Numbered from the stretch's first letter, positions 1-5,048 are shown. The stretch: DNA of 6,066 bases from Pseudomonadota bacterium (GCA_023417745.1 JAEZEM010000482.1:1-6066); one strand, 5' to 3'. The notes: generated from the sequence alone by a model not told the origin. Program-made: numbers and translations.

Positions 1-109
1 CATCAACCACGTGAGGGCCGCGAGCCCCATCACAGAAGGCCATGGAGCCTCCCCCAGGGAGCGCGCCAATGGCCAGACCGTATCATCCGCCCAAACCGAG
101 TCCGTATGA
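1..109 (+). CDS. com: Com-like translational activator of mom, C-terminal end only
   Basis: This frame is open from the window's left edge (first full codon at 2) to a TGA at 107-109, leaving about 35 C-terminal residues that begin INHVRAASP. Com proteins of Mu-like phages are small zinc-finger RNA-binding proteins. In the relatives I recall, the second Cys pair (CPRC) is followed closely by an N-x-V-R-A-x-SP segment and then a polar, disordered tail, which is what is seen here. The zinc-binding cysteines would lie just upstream, outside the window. The frame overlaps mom (start 69) by 41 nt, the same com/mom overlap arrangement as in phage Mu. In Mu, Com binds the com-mom mRNA and opens a stem that hides the mom ribosome-binding site. 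The identification rests on a short tail plus position, so it is good but not certain. The other frame open here (to 141) encodes an Arg-rich peptide with no resemblance to anything I know. Confidence 0.72.
   Translation, partial: INHVRAASPITEGHGASPRERANGQTVSSAQTESV
38..74 (+). promoter_or_regulatory. Translation-inhibiting stem over the mom start site
   Basis: The RNA can fold into a long hairpin. GGCCAT (38-43) pairs with ATGGCC (69-74), GG (44-45) with CC (66-67), GC (47-48) with GC (63-64), and CTCCC (49-53) with GGGAG (57-61), around a three-base loop. Only A68 and C62 are bulged and A46/G65 is mismatched, giving 15 base pairs. The Shine-Dalgarno AGGGAG (56-61) and the ATG (69-71) of mom are both inside the stem, so mom should be translated poorly until the stem is opened. 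In Mu the equivalent stem is remodelled by Com bound next to it. The pairing is read directly from sequence; the regulatory role is inferred from Mu. Confidence 0.65.
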
Positions 110-791
110 ACCGCCGACCGGCGACCAGCCGGGCTACCTGATAGGCGAAACCGGCGTGCAAGGTTTCGGCAAGCACGACCTCTACCTGGCCGCCATCCCG
201 GCGGCCAGGGCACGGGAGACAATCGTGGCCAGGCATTATTCCAAGCGGGTGGTCAACAACAGCTACGTGCATCTGGGCGTTTACCACCAGGGGCAGTTCC
301 GAGGCGTGCTCCAATTCGGGTATGCCCTAAATCCGCACTTGGCCGGCAAAGTGGTGGAGGGAACGAAGGTCGGCGAATACCTGGAGCTCAACCGCATGTG
401 GCTGGACGACGCCTGTCCGCGCAACACGGAAAGCCAGGCGATAAGCTTTGCCGTCAAATACATCCGCCGGGCCTGTCCGACCGTGGCCTGGGTCCAGAGC
501 TTCGCCGACGAACGCTGCGGCGGGTTGGGGGTGGTCTACCAAGCCAGCAACTTCTTGTACTGCGGCAGTCATCTGACGACCTTCTGGCACCTGGACGGGG
601 ATTGGTTTCATGTCCTGATGCTGACCGCGCACCGCAAACAAGGGGGTCGCGCCCAATTCCTCCGGGAGAATCTCAGCCGGGCCACCCGTCACCAGTTCCG
701 GCAGTTCCGTTATGTGCTCTTTTTGAAACACCCCTGGCGCAAACGTCTCCGCCTGTCAGTCCAACCATACCCCAAGCGTGAGGCCGCGTGA
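69..791 (+). CDS. mom: Mom-family DNA adenine modification protein
   Basis: This 240-residue protein matches the usual Mom length (about 240 in Mu). Mom converts adenines in phage DNA to N6-carbamoylmethyladenine, shielding the DNA from many host restriction enzymes; the family has a GNAT-like fold. Family-like blocks in order are HYSKRVVNNSYVHLGVY (56-72), GVLQFGYALNP (79-89), ELNRMWLDD (106-114), the SFADERCG block (144-151), VVYQASNFLYCG (155-166) and a basic tail with FLKHPWRKRL (218-227). The start at 69 is chosen because AGGGAG (56-61) sits seven bases upstream. The in-frame ATG at 42 has a purine run only two bases away and would add nine residues. The gene overlaps com upstream, and its initiation region lies in a hairpin, so translation is probably Com-dependent. 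Base composition is visibly less GC-rich than the host genes downstream, fitting phage origin. No frameshift or internal stop is seen. Confidence 0.93.
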   Translation: MARPYHPPKPSPYEPPTGDQPGYLIGETGVQGFGKHDLYLAAIPAARARETIVARHYSKRVVNNSYVHLGVYHQGQFRGVLQFGYALNPHLAGKVVEGTKVGEYLELNRMWLDDACPRNTESQAISFAVKYIRRACPTVAWVQSFADERCGGLGVVYQASNFLYCGSHLTTFWHLDGDWFHVLMLTAHRKQGGRAQFLRENLSRATRHQFRQFRYVLFLKHPWRKRLRLSVQPYPKREAA

Positions 792-948
792 TCAAGTGCC
801 AACGAAAGCGCAAATCAGTGCCAAATCGCGCGCCGCCGTACACATCTGCCTCAAATACTCCTTGCGCCCCCTGCCCGATCAGAAAAGCCCGCCATTTCGG
901 GCCGGCTAGCCCGCTGGCTGCCTCTGGCAGGGCAACGTCTACCCGAAT
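792..948. other. Non-coding stretch after mom
   Basis: No convincing gene is seen. The bases AGTGCCAA occur twice, at 795-802 and 817-824, exactly 22 bp apart, and CAAATC occurs at 811-816 and 822-827. Two small hairpins follow: GCCCG/CGGGC (887-891 with 898-902) and CTGCC/GGCAG (918-922 with 926-930). Open frames on both strands cross this stretch but lack ribosome-binding sites and recognisable motifs. Position suggests the right-end non-coding tail of the prophage. Confidence 0.5.
883..902 (-). terminator. Possible small minus-strand terminator
   Basis: On the minus strand GCCCG, a six-base loop and CGGGC are followed directly by TTTT (the complement of 883-886). The five-base-pair stem and short T run make this a weak candidate. 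It would stop transcription entering mom in antisense from the tRNA side. Confidence 0.3.
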
Positions 949-1014
949 GTCATCCAAAATTTTCGCGTTATCCCGTATGGTTGGCCAAGATGTTATCCAC
1001 CCCGGTCATCCACA
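949..1014 (+). mobile_element. Candidate right terminus of Mu-like prophage (transposase-site array)
   Basis: The heptamer GTYATCC occurs four times in direct orientation: GTCATCC at 949-955, GTTATCC at 967-973, GTTATCC at 992-998 and GTCATCC at 1005-1011. The second lies in TTTTCGCGTTATCC, which resembles the TTTCG-YR half of Mu transposase sites read in right-end orientation. Transposable phages carry several transposase-binding sites near each end, and mom is the last gene at the right end of Mu, so the array is in the expected place. Mu-type ends finish in CA; here CACA at 1011-1014 offers an end at 1012 or 1014. Read inward on the minus strand from 1014 the end would begin TGTGGATGAC. 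The repeats are directly visible; the transposase role and exact junction are inferred. Confidence 0.5.
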
Positions 1015-1016
1015 CG

Positions 1017-1060
1017 AAAAAGGGGTCAGGCCAAACATGACCTAACCCCTTGATTTTATT
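1017..1060. terminator. Bidirectional intrinsic terminator between prophage end and tRNA-Arg
   Basis: AGGGGTCAGG (1021-1030) pairs with CCTAACCCCT (1041-1050) in a ten-position stem with one mismatch and a ten-base loop. Read on the minus strand the stem is followed by a T run (complement of 1017-1021), so it terminates the tRNA-Arg transcript 12 nt past the CCA end. Read on the plus strand it is followed by the T-rich TGATTTTATT (1051-1060), so it should also stop transcripts coming rightward out of mom. Confidence 0.78.
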
Positions 1061-1061
1061 C

Positions 1062-1138
1062 TGGTGCGCCCACAGGGATTCGAACCCCGGGCCGTCTGCT
1101 TAGAAGGCAGATGCTCTATCCGACTGAGCTATGGGCGC
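1062..1138 (-). tRNA. tRNA-Arg, anticodon UCU
   Basis: The minus strand folds as a complete 77-nt tRNA. The acceptor GCGCCCA pairs with TGGGCGC, followed by the discriminator A and an encoded CCA at the 3' end. The D stem is GCTC/GAGC. The anticodon stem TCTGC/GCAGA closes the loop CTTCTAA, so the anticodon is UCU, reading AGA and AGG arginine codons. The T arm is CGGGG-TTCGAAT-CCCTG. All stems pair, with only a G-U in the T stem, and nothing looks degenerate. These codons are rare in the host-style genes here, so this is a minor-codon isoacceptor. The gene has its own promoter and terminator and points away from the operon at 1254. tRNA genes are common integration sites, but no copy of its 3' end is seen elsewhere in the window and the neighbouring phage end appears to be of the transposing kind. 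Confidence 0.97.
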
Positions 1139-1148
1139 ACGGCCTCGA

Positions 1149-1177
1149 AACCTAAACAAGCCGCCCCGTCCGGTCAA
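1149..1177 (-). promoter_or_regulatory. Probable sigma70-type promoter of tRNA-Arg
   Basis: On the minus strand TTGACC (complement of 1172-1177) is followed after exactly 17 bases by TAGGTT (complement of 1149-1154). Ten bases then lead to the mature tRNA 5' end at 1138, giving a very short leader. The -35 box is strong (five of six consensus positions) and the -10 box is weak (three of six). Confidence 0.55.
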
Positions 1178-1190
1178 GGCCGGCCTTGAC
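1173..1190. repeat. 18-bp perfect palindrome between divergent promoters
   Basis: The 18 bases from 1173 to 1190 equal their own reverse complement, with half-site GTCAAGGCC. Each arm contains TTGAC reading outward, so the tRNA -35 box and a plus-strand -35-like box both fall in this dyad. It could be an operator bound by a dimeric regulator, or simply paired -35 elements around a GC core. Confidence 0.6.
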
Positions 1191-1214
1191 GAAAGGCTCC
1201 TGGCGGCTCACACT
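1186..1214 (+). promoter_or_regulatory. Possible promoter of the hydrolase-folC-selA operon
   Basis: TTGACG (1186-1191) matches five of six -35 positions. Seventeen bases on lies CACACT (1209-1214), a poor -10 match (three of six). Transcription would begin near 1221, leaving about 33 nt before the ATG at 1254, with the AAGGAG ribosome-binding site at 1242-1247 between them. It is the only candidate I see between the tRNA and the operon. Confidence 0.35.
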
Positions 1215-1253
1215 GGCAAATCCCGGGACATTGCCCGCCACAAGGAGACTGGC

Positions 1254-2036
1254 ATGAAGCTGCGCGTGCTCGGATGCTCCGGCTCGGACCTGCCGGGGCA
1301 CAACCTCACCTCGTTTTGCGTCAACGACACCATCCTCCTCGACGCCGGCTCCGTCACCTCCTCCCTCGACCTCGCCGCCCAGGCCAGGCTCGAACATATT
1401 TTCGTCAGCCACAGCCACCTCGACCACATCAAGGACATCTTGTTTCTGGCCGACAACCTTATCGAGTTCTTCGTCGCCGGCAGCCGGGCCCCCGTGGCCA
1501 TCCACGGCCTGCCCGAAGTCCTCGAAGCCATTTCCACCCATCTTTTAAACGACACCATCTGGCCCGACTTCACCGTCATCCCCACGGATTCGCCGGTGCT
1601 GACCTACGCCCCCATGACCCCGGGCGTGCCGGTCGTCCTTGGCGACGTCAGCATCGCCGCCTATCCCGTCAACCACGCCAAGGCCGCCTCGGGCTTCGTC
1701 CTGTGGCAGGACGGCGGGGCGCGAAACCTGGCCTACACCGGCGACACCGGCCCGTGCGACGAGTTCTGGAAGGCCATGGACGCCCTGCCCTTTACGCTGC
1801 AAAACCTGATCACCGAGGCCTCGTTCCCGTCTTCCATGGAAGCCCTGGCCATGGCCTCCAAGCACCTGACCCCGAAGCTGCTGCGCGCCGAACTCAACAA
1901 GCTGCACGCCCGGCCAGACATCTTCATCTACCACTTAAAGGCCCCGTTCGCCGCCGTCATCGTGGACGAACTGGCCCGTGAACTGGCCGGCTACCACTAC
2001 CGGCTCCTGCGAGAACATGACTGCATCGACATCTGA
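1254..2036 (+). CDS. MBL-fold metallo-hydrolase, class-II cyclic nucleotide phosphodiesterase-like
   Basis: This is a 260-residue single-domain metallo-beta-lactamase-fold protein with no signal peptide, so probably cytoplasmic. The metal-site signature HSHLDHIKD is at 53-61. Further likely ligands or active-site residues are N140-H141, the TGDTG turn (162-166, D164), E188, H204 and H227. The N-terminal LGCSGSDLPGHNLTSF and the HxHLDHI form resemble class-II cAMP phosphodiesterases and the tRNase Z-like branch of the fold more than beta-lactamases or glyoxalase II. A phosphodiester substrate such as a cyclic nucleotide is therefore the best guess, unproven. The start at 1254 follows AAGGAG (1242-1247) by six bases and gives the natural MKLRVLG first strand. 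The upstream in-frame ATG at 1131 lies inside the tRNA and is rejected. The 3' end overlaps folC by 20 nt, indicating translational coupling in an operon. Confidence 0.85.
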   Translation: MKLRVLGCSGSDLPGHNLTSFCVNDTILLDAGSVTSSLDLAAQARLEHIFVSHSHLDHIKDILFLADNLIEFFVAGSRAPVAIHGLPEVLEAISTHLLNDTIWPDFTVIPTDSPVLTYAPMTPGVPVVLGDVSIAAYPVNHAKAASGFVLWQDGGARNLAYTGDTGPCDEFWKAMDALPFTLQNLITEASFPSSMEALAMASKHLTPKLLRAELNKLHARPDIFIYHLKAPFAAVIVDELARELAGYHYRLLREHDCIDI

Positions 2037-3309
2037 TTTTCCTGATTTCGCCGCCTTTGCGGCCCATCTCGACTCCCTGGGGCTTTTTCACATGGACCTC
2101 GGCCCCGGGCGAATGCACGCGGCCCTGGCCGGGCTTCGCCTGGAGAGCCTGCCCCATCTGGCCGTGCAGGTGGTGGGCACCAACGGCAAGGGTTCCACCG
2201 CCGCCTTGCTGGCCGGATTGCTCGCCGCCCACGGCCTGCCCACGGGGCTCTATTTGTCGCCCCATTTCGTGAGCGTGCGCGAGCGCATCCTCCTTGGCGG
2301 CAAGCAGATTGCCGAAGAGGACTGGACCCGGGCGGCCAACGCCGTCCAGGCCGCCGTGGCCAGGCGCGGCGAAGGCGGCCGGCTCACCTATTTCGAACTC
2401 TTGACCGCCATGGCCGCCTGGCTTTTTGCCGATCTCGGGGCCGAGGCCGCCGTCTATGAGGCGGGCCTGGGCGGGGCCGGCGACGCCACCACGGCGCTGC
2501 CCCGCGACCTGACCCTTTTCACGCCCATGGGCCTGGACCACGCCTCGATCATCGGGCCAACACTTGCCGACATCGCCGTCGACAAGGCCGGAGCGCTGAT
2601 CCCCGGCGGTCGGGCCGTCACCGGCCCCCAACCGGCCGAGGCCGCCGCCGTGCTGCGCCGCAAAGCGCTGGCTCGCGGCACGCGGCTTTACGACGTGGCC
2701 GAGTTGGCCGCCTATGATCCGGCTTCGCGCCAGGCCACGCTCCTTTTCCCCAAGCGTCTGGACGTCCCGGACGTGAAGCTTCGGCTCGTCGGGCCGCATC
2801 AGGCCCAAAACGCCGCCCTGGCCCTGGCCGGCTTCACCCTTTGCGCCGAGGCCATGGGCATTGTCCCTGAGCCCGAGGCCGTGCGCCGCGCCCTGGCCGA
2901 GACCTTCCTGCCCGGACGGCTCCATCTGCTGCGCCTGCCGGGCATGGCCCCGGCGCTGCTTTTGGACAGCGCCCACAACCTGCCGGCGCTGACCGCCCTG
3001 GAAGCCGCCCTGAAGGCCCTGCTCGTCTCGCCGACGGCGCTTATCTTCACGTGTCTTGGCGACAAGGACTTCGAGGCCATGGCCCCGGTGGCCGCTCGGC
3101 TGACCACCGGCCCCATCATCGTGCCCGAGCTGCCCGGCGTGTCGCGAGCCCGGCCGGCGGCCGATATCGCCGCCCGCCTGGGGAAGCGCGCCGTGGCCGT
3201 GGCCGGACCGCGCGAGGCCCTTGAGGCCGTGGGAAGCCTGGATGGAACCGTGCTCGTGTGCGGCTCCATGTACTTGCTGGCCGAGCTTTTCGCCGACCGC
3301 CAAAATTGA
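2017..3309 (+). CDS. folC: Folylpolyglutamate synthase / dihydrofolate synthase
   Basis: This 430-residue cytoplasmic Mur-ligase-family enzyme adds glutamate to folates (and in many bacteria to dihydropteroate) using ATP, so that the cofactors are retained and bound by C1 enzymes. Motifs in order are the ATP loop GTNGKGS (54-60), the TYFELLTAMA block (124-133), EAGLGG-GDATT (148-159), GLDH (172-175), DKAG with K190 at the carbamylated-lysine position, GPHQAQNA (259-266), the PGRLH linker (299-303), DSAHNLPA (317-324), CLGDKD (346-351) and a C-terminal CGSMYL (415-420). The usual GLGGR-DATN reads GLGGAGDATT, so the common Arg is absent. The ATG at 2017 has a weak GAGA just upstream and keeps the normal N-terminal helix before the ATP loop. 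It lies inside the end of the hydrolase gene, so translation is probably coupled. Stop is TGA, 22 nt before selA. Family assignment is secure; whether it is mono- or bifunctional cannot be read here. Confidence 0.94.
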   Translation: MTASTSDFPDFAAFAAHLDSLGLFHMDLGPGRMHAALAGLRLESLPHLAVQVVGTNGKGSTAALLAGLLAAHGLPTGLYLSPHFVSVRERILLGGKQIAEEDWTRAANAVQAAVARRGEGGRLTYFELLTAMAAWLFADLGAEAAVYEAGLGGAGDATTALPRDLTLFTPMGLDHASIIGPTLADIAVDKAGALIPGGRAVTGPQPAEAAAVLRRKALARGTRLYDVAELAAYDPASRQATLLFPKRLDVPDVKLRLVGPHQAQNAALALAGFTLCAEAMGIVPEPEAVRRALAETFLPGRLHLLRLPGMAPALLLDSAHNLPALTALEAALKALLVSPTALIFTCLGDKDFEAMAPVAARLTTGPIIVPELPGVSRARPAADIAARLGKRAVAVAGPREALEAVGSLDGTVLVCGSMYLLAELFADRQN

Positions 3310-3331
3310 TCTCGGACCCGATTCGGGGTAC

Positions 3332-4780
3332 ATGTCGCGCTTTGACGGACAGCCAACGCCAACCCCCGAGATCGCCGTGCAAAACCTGTTTCGCCTACTA
3401 CCTCCGGTCGACGCCGCCCTGGGCAGCCTCGCCCAAGACCCCGCCCTGGCTGCGCTGCCCCGGGCCATGCTGCGCGACGCGGTCACGGACTACCTCGACG
3501 GGCTTCGCCACGACATCCGCGCCGGCCGCCTGACCGAGCCGGCCCAGCTCGACCACAATCTCCTTTTTGCCCAGTGCGCCAGGCAAGTCGCCGCCGCCGC
3601 AAGGCCGCATTTCCGGCGCGTCATAAACGCCACCGGCGTGGTGGTGCACACCAACCTCGGCCGTTCGCTATTAGCCCCCGAGGCCGCCGCCGCCGCCGCC
3701 GCCGCCTGCCTGCGCTACTCCAACCTGGAGTTCGATCTGGCGACCGGCGAGCGCGGCAGCCGCTACAGCCATGTGGTCGACATCCTGCGCACCCTGACCG
3801 GAGCCGAGGACGCGCTGGTCGTCAACAACAACGCCGCCGCCGTCATGATCGTCCTCGAAACTCTGGCCAAGGGCCGCGAGGTCATCGTCTCCCGGGGCCA
3901 GCTCGTGGAGATCGGCGGCTCGTTTCGCATCCCCGAGGTCATGGCCAAGTCCGGGGCCGTGCTGCGTGAGGTCGGGGCCACCAACCGCACCCACCTGCGC
4001 GACTACGAAAACGCCGTCAGCCCGGAAACCGCCGCGCTGCTGAAGGTCCACACCTCCAACTACCGCATCGTCGGGTTCACCAAGGAAGTCTCGCTGGCCG
4101 AGTTGGCCGAACTGGGCGCACGCCTGGAACTGCCGGTCATCGAGGACCTCGGCAGCGGCAACTTGACCGATTTCGCGGCCTGCGGCCTGCCCGGAGAACC
4201 GACGGTGCAGCAGGCCGTGGCCGAAGGCGCGGACGTGGTCACCTTTAGCGGCGACAAGGTGCTGGGCGGCCCCCAAGCCGGCATCATCGTCGGCAAGGCC
4301 AAGTACATTGCCGCCATCCGCAAAAATCCCCTCAACCGGGCCATGCGCATCGATAAAATGACCCTGGCCGCCCTGGAGGCCACGCTTCGCCTCTACCGCG
4401 ACCCCGAGCGCGCCCGGACCGTCATCCCGACCCTGGCCATGATCACGGCCAAGCCCGAAGCGCTCGCCCAAAAAGCCCGCAAGCTGGCCGGGCTGCTGCG
4501 AAAGGCCCTTAATGGGCTGTATGCGGTCAAAACGCTGCCCGGAGCCTCCCGGGTGGGCGGCGGGGCCTATCCCGAACACGATCTGCCGACCACCCTGGTG
4601 GCCTTGCATCCCCTGGCCGACGCGCCTTCGCCCGACGCCCTGCGCCAGCGGCTGCTGTGCGCCGATCCACCGCTGGTCGCCCGTACCCAGGATGACGCGT
4701 TGCTGCTTGACCCCCGGACGCTGGCCGACGACGAGCTGAAACTCGTGCGCCAGGTCCTGGTCCAGGCCCTGGACGGCTGA
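3332..4780 (+). CDS. selA: L-seryl-tRNA(Sec) selenium transferase (selenocysteine synthase)
   Basis: This 482-residue PLP enzyme (family usually about 460-470) converts Ser-tRNA(Sec) to Sec-tRNA(Sec) with selenophosphate, and works as a large ring in bacteria. The N-terminal region (FRLLPPVDAAL, 20-30) is followed by the family signature INATGVVVHTNLGRSLL (98-114), NLEFDLATGERGSRYSH (131-147), the VVNNNAAAVM cofactor-pocket segment (163-172), SRGQLVEIGGSFRIP (187-201), VHTSNYRIVGFT (239-250), EDLGSGNL (271-278) and SGDKVLGGPQAGI (306-318), where K309 should hold PLP. Residues 118-125 are eight alanines encoded by eight consecutive GCC codons (3683-3706). The start at 3332 is the only ATG that gives a normal N-terminus; its ribosome-binding site is weak (GGGG three bases away), so reinitiation after folC 22 nt upstream is likely. 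Its presence implies the organism makes selenoproteins, as formate dehydrogenases often are in Desulfovibrio; selB and selC are not in the window. Confidence 0.96.
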   Translation: MSRFDGQPTPTPEIAVQNLFRLLPPVDAALGSLAQDPALAALPRAMLRDAVTDYLDGLRHDIRAGRLTEPAQLDHNLLFAQCARQVAAAARPHFRRVINATGVVVHTNLGRSLLAPEAAAAAAAACLRYSNLEFDLATGERGSRYSHVVDILRTLTGAEDALVVNNNAAAVMIVLETLAKGREVIVSRGQLVEIGGSFRIPEVMAKSGAVLREVGATNRTHLRDYENAVSPETAALLKVHTSNYRIVGFTKEVSLAELAELGARLELPVIEDLGSGNLTDFAACGLPGEPTVQQAVAEGADVVTFSGDKVLGGPQAGIIVGKAKYIAAIRKNPLNRAMRIDKMTLAALEATLRLYRDPERARTVIPTLAMITAKPEALAQKARKLAGLLRKALNGLYAVKTLPGASRVGGGAYPEHDLPTTLVALHPLADAPSPDALRQRLLCADPPLVARTQDDALLLDPRTLADDELKLVRQVLVQALDG

Positions 4781-4784
4781 CCGC

Positions 4785-4808
4785 CTGGGCGGACCATGGT
4801 CCGGCCAG
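4785..4808. repeat. Inverted repeat just after selA
   Basis: The core CGGACCATGGTCCG (4790-4803) is a perfect 14-bp palindrome. Beyond one G/G mismatch it extends by CTGG/CCAG, so 4785-4808 is a nearly perfect 24-nt dyad, starting five bases after the selA stop. No T run follows, so it is not a standard intrinsic terminator. It could be an mRNA 3'-end stabilising hairpin or a protein site. Confidence 0.5.
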
Positions 4809-4850
4809 CGCCCGATCCGGGAACGCGCCCTGGATCGTAATACATGACAA

Positions 4851-4885
4851 AAGGGATTCCCTGCCAGGCTGGGGACCCTTATTAT
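4851..4885 (+). promoter_or_regulatory. Weak promoter candidate and imperfect hairpin upstream of the aminopeptidase
   Basis: TATTAT (4880-4885) matches five of six -10 positions. TTCCCT (4857-4862), 17 bases upstream, is a poor -35. The same stretch has AAGGG (4851-4855) pairing with CCCTT (4876-4880), extended by TTCC/GGGG with wobbles. This is the most AT-rich spot of the gap, so transcription of the downstream gene probably starts near 4892, but an activator or alternative sigma factor may be needed. Confidence 0.35.
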
Positions 4886-4895
4886 AGAAAACGAT

Positions 4896-4985
4896 TCCGC
4901 TTATGCGGACCATCGAACACCTTTTTCGGACGGGAACACGCTGCTGTCCGGCACAGCGGACTTCCAAGGGGGAGCCGCCCCTTGG
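4896..4985 (+). promoter_or_regulatory. Structured 5' leader of the aminopeptidase gene
   Basis: Three hairpins follow one another: TCCGC-ttat-GCGGA (4896-4909), GTCCG-gcacag-CGGAC (4946-4961) and CCAAGGGG with CCCCTTGG around a six-base loop (4964-4985). The last is a perfect eight-base-pair GC-rich stem. None is followed by a T run. I do not recognise a known riboswitch. No short peptide gene with a ribosome-binding site was found in the leader. Confidence 0.35.
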
Positions 4986-5048
4986 TCGCCGGAGACTTCC
5001 CGCCTGCCACATCCAGCATTGTTTTGCCCCCAAGGAGCCAGCCGCATC

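Noticed and set aside
42..68. Start of mom at the upstream in-frame ATG (42)
   Set aside because: The purine run AGAAGG is only two bases from this ATG, while the ATG at 69 has AGGGAG at ideal spacing and gives the Mu-like length of 240 residues.
789..791. TGA ending mom as a selenocysteine codon, given selA nearby
   Set aside because: The protein already has full Mom length, no continuing domain follows, and no SECIS-like hairpin sits immediately after the TGA.
673..957. Minus-strand open frame of 94 codons starting MDDIRVDV
   Set aside because: It needs a TTG start, has no ribosome-binding site, runs antisense into the end of mom, and shows no motif I recognise; it also crosses the hairpins after mom.
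949..1011. GTYATCC repeats as a CRISPR array
   Set aside because: The units are only 7 bp and the spacing (18, 25 and 13 bp) is irregular, unlike CRISPR repeats and spacers.
788..1045. Plus-strand open frame of 85 codons after mom
   Set aside because: It overlaps the mom stop, has low-complexity Ser/Pro/Arg content, and reads through the repeat array and the terminator stem.
1062..1138. tRNA-Arg as attachment site of an integrase-type prophage
   Set aside because: No duplicate of the tRNA 3' segment is seen in 1-1061 and no integrase lies next to it; mom and the repeat array point to a transposing phage instead.
1131..1253. Upstream extension of the hydrolase gene to an ATG at 1131
   Set aside because: That ATG lies inside the tRNA-Arg gene and upstream of the promoter region; the ATG at 1254 has AAGGAG at good spacing and starts the family fold.
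1957..3486. 509-codon minus-strand open frame
   Set aside because: It lies antisense to folC, which has clear motifs; the long frame arises from high GC and third-position bias, and its Gly/Gln/Arg-rich translation is typical of such shadows.
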